Source of the DNA: Thioalkalivibrio paradoxus ARh 1
Lineage (GTDB): Bacteria > Pseudomonadota > Gammaproteobacteria > Ectothiorhodospirales > Ectothiorhodospiraceae
Reading direction: 5' to 3'
NCBI RefSeq assembly: GCF_000227685.2
Contig: NZ_CP007029.1
Span: forward strand, 2,640,501 to 2,704,500
Length of the DNA: 64,000 nucleotides
The stretch's first letter is position 1, and each line of letters begins with the position of its first letter. Position numbers and translations under genes: made by a program. Below, one piece after another: positions 1 through 8,300 of this stretch. The notes beneath the pieces are model-generated. The model saw nothing but the letters and a program-made list of their open reading frames with translations. It was not told the DNA's origin and did not search any database.

Positions 1-1032
1 CGCCGGCGGCGCCAGCCGCTCGCGCTGCATCCGGTCGAGCACGCCGTTGCGGCGCGCCAGCGCGCGTTCCGGGAAACGGCGCGGATCGTAATAGCTGGCA
101 CCGCGTGCCAGCCCCACCAGCAACGCCAACTGGTCGAGCTCGAGCTCGCGCAACGGGCGCTGGAAATAGAACTCGGCTGCCAGGCCGAAACCGTGGATCG
201 CGCGGGCACCCGACTGGCCCAGGAAAACCTCGTTCAAATACGCCTCGAGGATCTCCTCCTTGGAATAGCGGTATTCCAGCAACACCGCCATCACCGCCTC
301 GACCCCTTTGCGGCGCAGCGTCTGGTCGTGCGTCAGGTAGAAGTTCTTCACCAGCTGCTGGGTCAGCGTGCTGCCCCCCTGCACGGTGCGGCCCGCACGC
401 AGGTTCGCCCAGGCGGCCCGCGCGATCCCGATCGGATCGACTCCCCGGTGCGAGAGAAAGCGCCGGTCCTCGGTCGCCAGCAGCGCGGCAACCAGTCCGG
501 GCGGAACCTCATCGAGCGTGACTAGTACACGGTCCTCGCCGTGGGTGGGAAAGATACTGCCGATCAGCATCGGCTCAACCCGCATCAGATCGACCGTGCC
601 GCCGGATTGCCGGTCCCGCACTTCCCCGATCCTGCCGTCGCCGATGCGCAATCGGACCGACCGCGCCGGTTCGCGGCCGTCGCTGAACACGAACGGGCGG
701 GTGGTCAGGGTGACCGTGCCGCCATTGACCGCGAAGCTCCCGGGACCGCTGCCATCTTCCCGGTAATGCAACGCTTCGAGTTCCAGACGCAGCAGTTCCG
801 GGGTCAACGGCCGCCCTGCGTACAATTCGAGCGGGCGCGCGAACACGCGCGCCGGAAGCGCCCAGCGCTTGCCCTCGAAACGCGCCTGGATTTCCTGGTC
901 CAGCTGCTGCACATACCACACGCCGATGGCCCCGAGGACCAGCAGCAGGCCGAGACTGAACCAGAGAACGGCCCCGAGCATCCGGCGGATGCGCGAGCGG
1001 GAGGCGGGGCGGGAGCGGCGTCTGCGCGTCAT
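1..1032 (-). CDS. mrcB: Penicillin-binding protein 1B, N-terminal part (cut by window edge)
   Basis: Class A bifunctional peptidoglycan synthase of the inner membrane; only the N-terminal 344 codons are inside the window. The reverse strand is open from an ATG at 1032 to base 1. A very basic N-terminus (MTRRRRSRP) precedes one membrane helix at about residues 20-42. The GT51 glycosyltransferase domain follows with its hallmark motifs EDRRFLSHRGVDPIG (catalytic Glu near residue 188) and QGGSTLTQQLVKNFYL. The residue 60-150 segment before it fits the UB2H-type linker of PBP1B rather than PBP1A. The transpeptidase domain must lie to the left. Divergent from the kinase-like fusion gene that starts at 1135, with about 100 bp between them. 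Family call is firm; 1B versus 1A rests on the N-terminal layout. Confidence 0.9.
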   Translation of the reverse strand, partial: MTRRRRSRPASRSRIRRMLGAVLWFSLGLLLVLGAIGVWYVQQLDQEIQARFEGKRWALPARVFARPLELYAGRPLTPELLRLELEALHYREDGSGPGSFAVNGGTVTLTTRPFVFSDGREPARSVRLRIGDGRIGEVRDRQSGGTVDLMRVEPMLIGSIFPTHGEDRVLVTLDEVPPGLVAALLATEDRRFLSHRGVDPIGIARAAWANLRAGRTVQGGSTLTQQLVKNFYLTHDQTLRRKGVEAVMAVLLEYRYSKEEILEAYLNEVFLGQSGARAIHGFGLAAEFYFQRPLRELELDQLALLVGLARGASYYDPRRFPERALARRNGVLDRMQRERLAPPA

Positions 1033-1134
1033 GGTGTTCGATTCGAGCAAAGCTCAATGGTAACCTGAGCCGCATGCGTCGTTCAGGCGCCACTCCGCAT
1101 TTCTGCCTTTCCGGCACCCCAGCGCGAGGTTCCG

Positions 1135-2733
1135 ATGGATCCGCTCGAACGTCAGCGGCACATGCTCGAGATCCTCTCCGAGCCTGCCCGCTTCCCCCAT
1201 CCCGCCGACTCGGTCGAGCGCATCGAGACCCATATCTCGACGGTGCTGCTGGCCGGCGACCACGCCTACAAGATCAAGAAGCCGCTAGATCTGGGGTTTC
1301 TCGATTTCACCGAGCTGCAGGCGCGCAGGCGCTACTGCCAGGCCGAACTCGAGATCAACCGGGTGTTGGCGCCGGGGATCTACCTGGACCTCGCAGAAAT
1401 CCGCGGCACGCCAGACTCGCCGGCGATCCAGGGCGACGGGCCGACCCTGGAATACGCGGTGCACATGCGCCGCTTCGACCGCAACCGGCAACTCGACCGC
1501 CTATTGGACGCGGGACGGCTCCCGGTGTCGGCGATGGACGAACTGGCGCGCACGGTCGCCCGGTTTCACGAATCGGCCGAACGCGCCGGAGCGTCGAGCG
1601 AACATGGAACGCCGGAACAGGTGCTGGCCCCGATGCTGGCCAACTTCGATGCCCTGCACCCCTGCACCAAAGACCGGCCAGAACGCGCCGAACGCCTGCG
1701 CGGGCTCGAGTCCTGGACGCGCGAGACCGCGGCGCGGCACGAGGCGCTACTCCGAACGCGCCGGCAGCGGGGGTTCATCCGCGCCTGCCACGGCGACATG
1801 CATCTCGGCAACATGGTGTACGCACAGGACGACACGGGACACGAGCGCCTGGCCATCTTCGACGCCATCGAATTCAGCCCGAGCCTGCGCTGGATCGACG
1901 TGATCTCGGAACTCGCGTTCCTGACCATGGACCTGCATGCGCGCGATGCGCCGGCTCACGCGCATCAGGCGCTGAACACCTACCTCGAACACCGGAACGA
2001 TTTCGGCGGACTGGCGCTGATCCCGTTCTACCAGGTCTACCGCGCGCTGGTTCGGGCCAAGGTGCACGCGATCCACGCGGCCGAGGACGACCTACCGGAG
2101 GACGAACGCCGGCAGTACGACTGCGAGGTGGAGCGGTACCTGACGCTCGCCGACCGGCTGCGCAGTCCGGGCCGCCCTGCGCTGATCCTGATGCACGGGG
2201 TTTCCGGCAGCGGCAAAACCCGAGTCAGCACCGAGATCCTGCAGCGGTTGGGCGCGATCCGCCTGCGCAGCGACATCGAGCGCAGGCGGCTGATCGGCGT
2301 CGCCGAGGATGTCCGGCCGAGCGCAGAACAGCAGGCCGCGCTCTATACCCCGGAAGGAATCCGCCAAGTCTATGACCATCTGCTCGCGCAGGCCGACCGG
2401 CTGCTGGGACAGGGCCACACGGTGATCGTCGACGCCACCTTCCTGACCCGCGCGCAGCGGATCCCGTTCGAAGCGCTGGCCCGGGAACGGAATGTCCCAA
2501 GCGCCGTCGTCGCCTGCCGGGCCGACGCCGACACGCTGCACCAGCGCCTGGCTGCCCGACAGCAGGCCGCACGTGACGCCTCCGATGCAGGGATTTCGGT
2601 GATGGAACGGCAGCTCGCCGAGGTCGAACCTCCGGACTCCCCGGAACCCACGGTGACGAGTTCCCCGGAACGGGAACTGGACTGGCCGCGCCTGATGCGT
2701 CTGCTCGGCCGGGAGGACGGCGCCGGCGGGTGA
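1135..2733 (+). CDS. Aminoglycoside-phosphotransferase-like / P-loop ATPase fusion protein
   Basis: A 532-residue two-domain cytoplasmic protein. Residues 30-330 resemble an aminoglycoside phosphotransferase/kinase fold: KIKKPLDLGFLDF is the nucleotide-binding Lys region and CHGDMHLGNM near residue 220 is the catalytic loop, followed by IFDAIEF. Residues 345-515 form a small AAA_33/zeta-toxin-like kinase with a clear Walker A (GVSGSGKTRVS) and the VIVDATFL motif. This domain pair (COG2187 plus COG0645) is common in proteobacteria, but its substrate is unknown. It should not be read as a drug-resistance gene. It is the first gene rightward from the divergent region shared with mrcB. Domain assignment is secure, function open. 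Confidence 0.85.
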   Translation: MDPLERQRHMLEILSEPARFPHPADSVERIETHISTVLLAGDHAYKIKKPLDLGFLDFTELQARRRYCQAELEINRVLAPGIYLDLAEIRGTPDSPAIQGDGPTLEYAVHMRRFDRNRQLDRLLDAGRLPVSAMDELARTVARFHESAERAGASSEHGTPEQVLAPMLANFDALHPCTKDRPERAERLRGLESWTRETAARHEALLRTRRQRGFIRACHGDMHLGNMVYAQDDTGHERLAIFDAIEFSPSLRWIDVISELAFLTMDLHARDAPAHAHQALNTYLEHRNDFGGLALIPFYQVYRALVRAKVHAIHAAEDDLPEDERRQYDCEVERYLTLADRLRSPGRPALILMHGVSGSGKTRVSTEILQRLGAIRLRSDIERRRLIGVAEDVRPSAEQQAALYTPEGIRQVYDHLLAQADRLLGQGHTVIVDATFLTRAQRIPFEALARERNVPSAVVACRADADTLHQRLAARQQAARDASDAGISVMERQLAEVEPPDSPEPTVTSSPERELDWPRLMRLLGREDGAGG

Positions 2734-2876
2734 CAACCGCCGGCCCGGGATCTAAGCTCGGGGGAGTCGCCCGATCCGGCGTTTACGCGCAGTCACCAGG
2801 GCGCCGGCCCGAACTGCGCTGGACCGCGGAGTCTTCATGCCGAACCCGCTCACGAACTCCCACGGAGTGCCACCGG

Positions 2877-3650
2877 ATGTTCCCACGCCTGATTTTCACT
2901 GCTGCCCTGAGCCTGCTGGCCTGGGTTCACGGGGCCGCGTCCGCGGACGCGGTGCTGCGCTTCGTCGACAGCGAGGGCGCGCACTCGCAGATGCTGGTGA
3001 AGGCGCCCTATGCGCGCATGGACATCGTGAACGGTGGCAGCGGCAGCACCGGCTACATGCTGTTCTATACCGGAGACCGCTCGCTGTATGTGGTTGATGA
3101 CGGCAGCGGCACCTACATGCCGCTGAACGAGGACGTGATCGATGCGCAGAAACGGGCGCTGGACCAGATGATCGACGACATGCGCTCCCAGATCCGGGAA
3201 TTGCCGCCCGAGGCGCGTGCCGAGATGGAGCATCAGTTCGGCATCGGCGTCGAGGCCGGCCCGGTCGAGGTATCGACCCGGCCGACCGGGCGCGAACAGG
3301 ATCAGCAAGGCCTGCGCTGCGAAGAGAAGGAGATCCTGGTCGCAGGCCAGGTTCAGCACGTCGCCTGCGTCGCAGACGCGGAAACCCTCGGCCTGTCTGC
3401 GGTGGACTTCGAGACGATCAACGCGCTGATGGAACGATTGTTCGACCTGTCCAAGCGCGCCCTCGACGCCGGCGGACCGATCGCGACGGCCATGGGCTCG
3501 AACGTGATCCCGCGGCTGGACGGGGTGCCGCTGTCGGTACGCGATGTCCGGGACGGTGTGACCACCCGGCTGGTGGGAATCTCCACAGACCCGATCAGCC
3601 CTGAGCTCTTCCGCATTCCGGCCAGCTACCGGGAGCGGGAACCGTTCTGA
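2877..3650 (+). CDS. Exported protein of unknown function
   Basis: A 257-residue protein with a Sec signal peptide (MFPRLIFTAALSLLAW, cleavage expected after ASA near residue 23). I chose the ATG at 2877 because GGAG lies 9 nt upstream and the signal peptide begins there; an in-frame ATG at 2730 would add 49 unsupported residues. The mature part starts VLRFVDSEGAHSQMLVK and looks like a DUF4412-type periplasmic domain, a guess from its short beta-rich repeats. Two cysteines (RCEEKE and HVACVAD) could form a disulfide. It is followed after 3 nt by the NlpC/P60 gene, so the two are probably co-transcribed. No function is claimed. Confidence 0.7.
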   Translation: MFPRLIFTAALSLLAWVHGAASADAVLRFVDSEGAHSQMLVKAPYARMDIVNGGSGSTGYMLFYTGDRSLYVVDDGSGTYMPLNEDVIDAQKRALDQMIDDMRSQIRELPPEARAEMEHQFGIGVEAGPVEVSTRPTGREQDQQGLRCEEKEILVAGQVQHVACVADAETLGLSAVDFETINALMERLFDLSKRALDAGGPIATAMGSNVIPRLDGVPLSVRDVRDGVTTRLVGISTDPISPELFRIPASYREREPF

Positions 3651-3653
3651 GCC

Positions 3654-4127
3654 ATGACCGCCATCGGGCCAACGGGCATATTGCTGCTGTCGGTGGGCCT
3701 GGTCGCGGCCTGCGCCGGTACTCCGGCACGCGAACCCGCGGGCGACACCTCCTGGACGGACACCGGGCTGGCCCGGTCGGAGGTCGTTCTCGCGGCACTT
3801 GGTCACCTCGATGCGCCGTACCGCTACGGCGGCCTGGACTGCTCCGCGCTGGTCCAGCGTGCCTACCGGCAGGCTGGCGTCGATCATGTGCCCCGGACGA
3901 CCGCGGAGCAGGCGCATCTTGCGCGCCGGATTCCGCCGGCCCGGGTGCAGCCCGGCGATGTGCTGTTCTTCGCCACGCGCGGGAATCGAATCGACCACGT
4001 CGGAGTCTTTATCGGCGAGGGGCGGTTCGTTCATGCACCGTCGTCCCAGGGACGCGTCCGGATCGAGCCGCTGGCCTCGAGTTACTGGCAGCCCCGCCTG
4101 CGCAAGGCCGGGCACTTCTTCGAATGA
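3654..4127 (+). CDS. NlpC/P60 family cell-wall peptidase, lipoprotein
   Basis: A 157-residue endopeptidase expected to cut gamma-D-Glu-diamino-acid links in peptidoglycan stem peptides. It begins with a lipoprotein signal (LVAAC lipobox, Cys near residue 20). The NlpC/P60 domain covers residues 40-157 with the catalytic Cys in GGLDCSALVQ, the catalytic His in RIDHVGVFIG and the third polar residue in FVHAPSSQG. Length and motif spacing match small stand-alone NlpC proteins. It begins 3 nt after the upstream exported protein and lies close to another exported protein, which suggests an envelope operon. Confidence 0.9.
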   Translation: MTAIGPTGILLLSVGLVAACAGTPAREPAGDTSWTDTGLARSEVVLAALGHLDAPYRYGGLDCSALVQRAYRQAGVDHVPRTTAEQAHLARRIPPARVQPGDVLFFATRGNRIDHVGVFIGEGRFVHAPSSQGRVRIEPLASSYWQPRLRKAGHFFE

Positions 4128-4151
4128 TCCACCAACAAAGGATGCCCCACC

Positions 4152-4646
4152 ATGTCACTGCTCCGCTTCGCTATCCCCGCCTTCCTCGGCCTGGCGCTCG
4201 GCCTGCCGTCCGCGTTCGCGCAGAACCTCGTGATGGAGACCGAAGACCGCCGCGTCTATGCGACCGAGGGAGAGTTTGCCTTCTATCGCGAGATGGTCGA
4301 GTCCGCGATCACCGACGAGGGCATGGTGATCAACTACGTCGGGCATATCGCCTCGATGCTGGACCGCACCGGCGGCGACATCGGCACCGGCGAGAGCCTG
4401 TACCTGCACGGCGAGTCGCTGGAGTTCTGCAGCGCGGTGTACTCGCGGCGCATGATGGAAGCCGACCCGCACAGCATCGTCTACTGCCCGTATGTGATCT
4501 CGGTCTATGAACTGGCCTCGGAGCCGGGAACGATCTACATCGGCTATCAACGCCTGCCGCAGGGCGATGACGAAGCGTCGCAGCAGGCGCTGCAGGACGT
4601 CGAGGAACTGATCGACCGGATCGTGAACAACGCCCTTGCGTTCTGA
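4152..4646 (+). CDS. Small secreted protein of unknown function
   Basis: A 164-residue protein with an obvious signal peptide (LGLALGLPSAFA, cleavage before QN near residue 24). The mature region of about 140 residues is acidic and probably alpha/beta; I recognise no family. It contains two cysteines (LEFCSAVY and IVYCPYV) that may pair in the periplasm. It follows the NlpC gene by 24 nt in the same direction and is convergent with mog, whose stop is 16 nt away. It is likely the last member of a three-gene envelope operon starting at 2877. Confidence 0.7.
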   Translation: MSLLRFAIPAFLGLALGLPSAFAQNLVMETEDRRVYATEGEFAFYREMVESAITDEGMVINYVGHIASMLDRTGGDIGTGESLYLHGESLEFCSAVYSRRMMEADPHSIVYCPYVISVYELASEPGTIYIGYQRLPQGDDEASQQALQDVEELIDRIVNNALAF

Positions 4647-4661
4647 CGCAGTGCGCGCGGG

Positions 4662-5216
4662 TCAGCCCGGCCGGCGGGCATGCGCTGGCCGGAACGCGGT
4701 CACATGTACAGGGTCCGTCTCCAGGTAGGGGCCGCCGATCAGATCCACGCAGTACGGGATTGCGGGAAACACCGCGTCCAGGCACTCGGCGATCGCCGAC
4801 GGCTTGCCCGGCAGATTCAGGATCAGCGCGCAACCGCGGATCCCCGCGGTTTGCCGGGACAGGATCGCGGTGGGCACGTGGCGCAGCGACACCGCCCGCA
4901 TCTGTTCGCCGAAGCCCGGAAGCATCTTGGTGCAGACCGCTTCCGTCGCTTCCGGCGTGATGTCTCGCGGCGCCGGCCCGGTGCCGCCGGTGGTCACGAC
5001 CAGGCAGCAGCCGGCACTGTCGACCAGGTCCGCCAGCGTTTCTTCCACCCCTTCGCGCTCATCCGGAATCACGCGCGCGACTGGCTCCCACGGCGAGACC
5101 AGCGCCGATTCGAGCCAGGATCGGATCGCCGGCCCGCCCTGGTCCTCGTACTCGCCGCGGCTCGCACGGTCGGAAACGGTCACGATTCCGATCCGGGCCG
5201 GTGTCGACTCCGCCAT
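4662..5216 (-). CDS. mog: Molybdopterin adenylyltransferase MogA
   Basis: Adenylates molybdopterin before molybdate insertion in Moco synthesis; a cytoplasmic trimer. The 184-residue protein has the MoCF-domain motifs GIVTVSDRASRGEYEDQGG at the N-terminus, VTTGGTGPAPRDITPEAT in the middle and the LPGKPSA loop near residue 140, all typical of MogA. Length is close to the usual 190-195. A -10-like TATACT on the minus strand lies about 45 nt upstream of the start. No other moa/moe genes are in the window. Confidence 0.93.
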   Translation of the reverse strand: MAESTPARIGIVTVSDRASRGEYEDQGGPAIRSWLESALVSPWEPVARVIPDEREGVEETLADLVDSAGCCLVVTTGGTGPAPRDITPEATEAVCTKMLPGFGEQMRAVSLRHVPTAILSRQTAGIRGCALILNLPGKPSAIAECLDAVFPAIPYCVDLIGGPYLETDPVHVTAFRPAHARRPG

Positions 5217-5547
5217 ACGCCGTTCCTCCGAAAATCCGGTTGCCGACAGGATGGCGCACAGTATAGGGGGATCGCGCGATTCCGTCCCGGCCCAGGCAGC
5301 AGGAGGAAATTCCGGGATTCTGCACCACTGAAGCAGCCGCGCGCGGCGCGGTCAGGGCGCTGATCCTGCTCGCGGACGCCGCATGGCCCCTCTGCGAGCG
5401 CGGCCGGGAAGCGGTCGTACCCGAGCGACCGGTCCCGCGCGAACAAACCGCCACCGGCAAAAACACTATGCGATCGATGTGGTTGGCCCCCGCGTCCGGG
5501 TGCCTTGCTACCATCTCCCCGGCGAGACTCTTACAGCGGGCCAACCG
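5217..5547. other. Divergent intergenic region between mog and sufE
   Basis: 331 bp with no convincing gene. A minus-strand TATACT at 5260-5265 is a candidate -10 element for mog, without a good -35 element. The in-frame extension upstream of sufE (from an ATG at 5383) is arginine-rich and does not look like protein. Nothing else stands out. Confidence 0.4.
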
Positions 5548-5976
5548 ATGATGACTCTGGACGAAGTGGTCGAGACCTTCGAACTGCTGGGCGACTGGGA
5601 CCAGCGCTACCAGTACCTGGTGGAACTCGGCCAGAAGCTGCCGCCGCTGCCCGAACACGCGAGGACCGAGGAAAATCGCGTGAAAGGCTGCATGAGCCAG
5701 GTATGGGTGAGCGCCTACCGCGACGCGGATCAGGGGCAGCGCATCCGCTACCACGGCGACTGCGACACCTCGATCATCAAGGGCGTGCTGACGCTGCTGA
5801 TCCAGATCGCCGACGGTCGCCGCGTCGAGGAGATCGAGGAACTCGACGTCGACGAATTCTTCGAACGCCTGCAGCTCGACGATCACTTGTCTCCGAACCG
5901 GCATGTCGGGGTCTATGCAATCGTCGACCTGATGAAAGCCCAGGCACGCGCGCTGGTACAGCAGGCGTCGGCCTGA
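5548..5976 (+). CDS. sufE: Cysteine desulfuration protein SufE
   Basis: Accepts persulfide sulfur from SufS-type cysteine desulfurase for Fe-S cluster assembly. The 142-residue protein starts MMTLDEVVETFELLGD at the ATG at 5548; the longer ORF upstream encodes a low-complexity Arg-rich leader and was rejected. The active cysteine lies in NRVKGCMSQVWV near residue 50. The downstream IIKGVLTLLIQI and LSPNRHVGVYAI segments match the SufE fold. It stands alone, with no other suf genes in view. Its length is normal for the family. Confidence 0.93.
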   Translation: MMTLDEVVETFELLGDWDQRYQYLVELGQKLPPLPEHARTEENRVKGCMSQVWVSAYRDADQGQRIRYHGDCDTSIIKGVLTLLIQIADGRRVEEIEELDVDEFFERLQLDDHLSPNRHVGVYAIVDLMKAQARALVQQASA

Positions 5977-6127
5977 GCCGGGGCGGACCCCGAAGTCGCG
6001 CCCGTGGCCCGGTCGGATCCGACACACGCGAGCCTGTTGCAACGGCAGCAGGCTAACGCTCGCGCAGCGGAATGTGACTGCCACGGCTGGGGATGCCCCG
6101 GCGGCCGATCCCAGGTACGCTTGCCCC

Positions 6128-6715
6128 ATGAGCAGTACGCATACGACACTGCACCTGCCCCAGCCTGACTGGCTGGCAGACTGGCTGATGCAGCCGCCGC
6201 CGGAACCGGAGGATCGCGCACGCATGGCGGAGGTCGTCGCCATCGCGCGCGCGAACGTGGAACGCGGCTGCGGCGGGCCGTTCGCCGCGGCCGTCTACCG
6301 GCTGGACGGTATCGAGCGGATCAGTGCCGCGGTGAATACCACCATCCTCAGCCACTGCTCGGCAGCGCACGCCGAACTCCAGGCGCTTGGGCTGGCCCAG
6401 CAGCGTCTCGGCCGCCATACCCTCGAGCCCCTGCCCTGCGTGCTGATCAGCTCCAGCGCTCCCTGCACCATGTGTCTCGGCGCGATCGCGTGGAGCGGGG
6501 TACGCAGGTTCGTGTTCGCGACCGACCGAAGCGATGTCGAGGCGATCGGGTTCGACGAAGGGCCTCCGACCCCCGATTGGCGCGACGAACTCGCGCGCCG
6601 AGGTATCGAGACCGAGGGCCCGCTGTTGCGCGCCGACGGCCTCGCCGTGCTGCAGCGGTACGTGGAGTGCGGAGGGCCGATCTACAACGGGCGCTCCACT
6701 CGCCTGCAGGGCTAG
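6128..6715 (+). CDS. Zinc-dependent nucleoside/nucleobase deaminase
   Basis: A 195-residue protein of the cytidine/deoxycytidylate deaminase superfamily. It has the metal-binding HAE motif (SAAHAELQA, residues 81-89) with its proton-shuttling Glu, and the second zinc site PCTMC near residue 120. Length and sequence resemble guanine-deaminase or tRNA-adenosine-deaminase relatives more than cytidine deaminase. The substrate cannot be fixed by eye. The ATG at 6128 was chosen over 6074 because the extra residues are not conserved-looking. It is convergent with cbbR. Confidence 0.85.
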   Translation: MSSTHTTLHLPQPDWLADWLMQPPPEPEDRARMAEVVAIARANVERGCGGPFAAAVYRLDGIERISAAVNTTILSHCSAAHAELQALGLAQQRLGRHTLEPLPCVLISSSAPCTMCLGAIAWSGVRRFVFATDRSDVEAIGFDEGPPTPDWRDELARRGIETEGPLLRADGLAVLQRYVECGGPIYNGRSTRLQG

Positions 6716-6791
6716 CGGCGGACCGACGGCTCCGCGGCTCCCGGCGCCTCGACACACGCGCCAACCCGTTGCCGTGCCGGCGGTCTCAGCG

Positions 6792-7793
6792 TCAGGAGCC
6801 TGCGCTCTTGCGTGCGGGCAGCCGCTCGCCCGAATCGAGCAACAGCTGCAGCCCTGGCCACAACGATTCCATACGGGTGCGGATCCGGGGCTCGCTGGCA
6901 ATCGCGAATTCCAGGAAGGTGCGCGCCACCAGCGAAAGCTCCTTGCCCTTCGGATAGACCAGATACCATTGCCGCATCGTGGGGAAACCCTCGACGTCGA
7001 GCACCGCCACCGGCCCGTTGGTGCCCTCCAGCGTCAGGCTGTGCAGCGACAGCACCGAAAGCCCGAGACCGCCGACGACCGCGTGCTTGATCGCCTCGTT
7101 GCTGCCGAGTTCCATCCTCACCTTGGGGCGCAGACCATGGGCATCGAAGGCCTTCAGCGTCGCGTCACGGATCCCCGATCCTGGCTCGCGCAGCAGGAAC
7201 GGCTCCTCGGCAATGCGCGCGAACGGGATTCGCTTCTGCCCCACCAACGGATGATCGCGGGGCGCCATCACCACCAGTGGGTTGGGCGCGACCGGAAATT
7301 CCTCGACCTCGATCTCTTCGCAGGGCGCCTGCCCCATGATGTAGAGATCGTCCTCGTTCGCCAGCATCCCTTCGACGATCCGATCCCGGTTCGTGACCTT
7401 CAGCGCCACCTCGATACCCGGGTACAGACGACAGAATTCGCCGAGGATCTCGGAGGCAAAGTACTTGGCGGTCGTGATCACCCCCAGCCGCAGCCGCCCC
7501 CGGCGCATCCCCTTCAAGTCGGCCATCTTCATTTCGAGGTTCGCGAGCGTCTCGAACATCCTGCGACAGGCATCGTAGAGCTCGACGCCGGCCTCGGTGG
7601 GCTTCACGTTCCGCCCCACGTGTTCGAACAGCGGCAGGCCCATCGCCTCGGACATCTTGCGAATGTGCATCGACACCGTCGGCTGGGTCAGGAACAGCTC
7701 CTCCGCCGCGCGCGTGAAACTCCCGAGGCGAACAATGGCTTCGAAGACCTGGAGCTGGCGCAGCGTGGCATGCCGGATCAGGTACACCGGCAT
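6792..7793 (-). CDS. cbbR: LysR-type regulator of CO2 fixation, CbbR
   Basis: A 334-residue LysR regulator. The winged helix-turn-helix is at residues 6-65 (LRQLQVFEAIVRLGSFTRA, then LTQPTVSMHIRKMSEAMG), followed by a type-2 periplasmic-binding-like effector domain. Phrases such as AKYFASEILGEFCRLYPGI and GLGLSVLSLHSL are characteristic of CbbR. The start at MPVYLIRHATLRQL (7793) is preferred; in-frame starts further up (7835, 7907) add a Pro-rich leader. It lies downstream of sbtB at the far end of the carboxysome island, about 10 kb from the cbbL promoter, whereas cbbR is often divergent from cbbL. It probably controls the cbb/cso operon and perhaps sbtAB. Confidence 0.9.
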   Translation of the reverse strand: MPVYLIRHATLRQLQVFEAIVRLGSFTRAAEELFLTQPTVSMHIRKMSEAMGLPLFEHVGRNVKPTEAGVELYDACRRMFETLANLEMKMADLKGMRRGRLRLGVITTAKYFASEILGEFCRLYPGIEVALKVTNRDRIVEGMLANEDDLYIMGQAPCEEIEVEEFPVAPNPLVVMAPRDHPLVGQKRIPFARIAEEPFLLREPGSGIRDATLKAFDAHGLRPKVRMELGSNEAIKHAVVGGLGLSVLSLHSLTLEGTNGPVAVLDVEGFPTMRQWYLVYPKGKELSLVARTFLEFAIASEPRIRTRMESLWPGLQLLLDSGERLPARKSAGS

Positions 7794-7964
7794 AGCGCTC
7801 GGGGGAATGAGGTGAGGATCGGTCGGAGGCGGCATGGCCGCTCTTATATCGCCCGCGCGGGATCTTGTCCAGATTCCGGGGGCAGGTACCGGCCCCGCGG
7901 CCACCATGCCGGCATCCGGAACCGCGCCGGGATGCCAGTCACAGCATCGGCCGCCGCGCTCCGG

Positions 7965-8285
7965 TCATTCGAGTGGTCGTGCGTACTTCTCCGGATGCAG
8001 CACCGAGACCTCGGACACGAACACCGTCAGGTGGTGCCCCTTCTTCATCATGCACTCCAGATCCTCGAGCATGCCCGCCAGGCGTTCTTCGGGCAGGATC
8101 ACGTGGAACTTGATGTTGGTATCGATGTCGAGCATGCTCGATTGCTCGCCGCTGGATCCGGCACCGCGTGCGCGCACCACGGTATATCCGCTCGCACCGC
8201 GCTTGCGCACGATCTTCGCAAGCCACGTTTCCAGCACGTCGGTGGTGATGATCGTGACCAGTTTTTCGGGGTACAGCGCTGGCAT
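7965..8285 (-). CDS. sbtB: PII-like protein, SbtB type
   Basis: A 106-residue PII-superfamily protein next to the SbtA transporter, the arrangement in which SbtB binds SbtA and gates bicarbonate uptake in response to adenine nucleotides. The N-terminus KLVTIITTDVLETWLAKIV gives the first beta strand and helix. A T-loop-like segment rich in Gly/Ser (RARGAGSSGEQSS) follows, then VILPEERLAGMLEDL. I see none of the C-terminal cysteine pair present in some cyanobacterial SbtB. The ATG at 8285 has GGAG 7 nt upstream; a GTG one codon earlier is possible. It begins 15 nt after the sbtA stop, so the two are co-transcribed. Confidence 0.85.
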   Translation of the reverse strand: MPALYPEKLVTIITTDVLETWLAKIVRKRGASGYTVVRARGAGSSGEQSSMLDIDTNIKFHVILPEERLAGMLEDLECMMKKGHHLTVFVSEVSVLHPEKYARPLE

Positions 8286-8300
8286 CACAGGTCTCCAGGT

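Noticed and set aside
1135-2733. Aminoglycoside resistance kinase
   Set aside because: The phosphotransferase-like half is fused to a P-loop kinase, the standard layout of an uncharacterised housekeeping family, so a resistance call is not supported.
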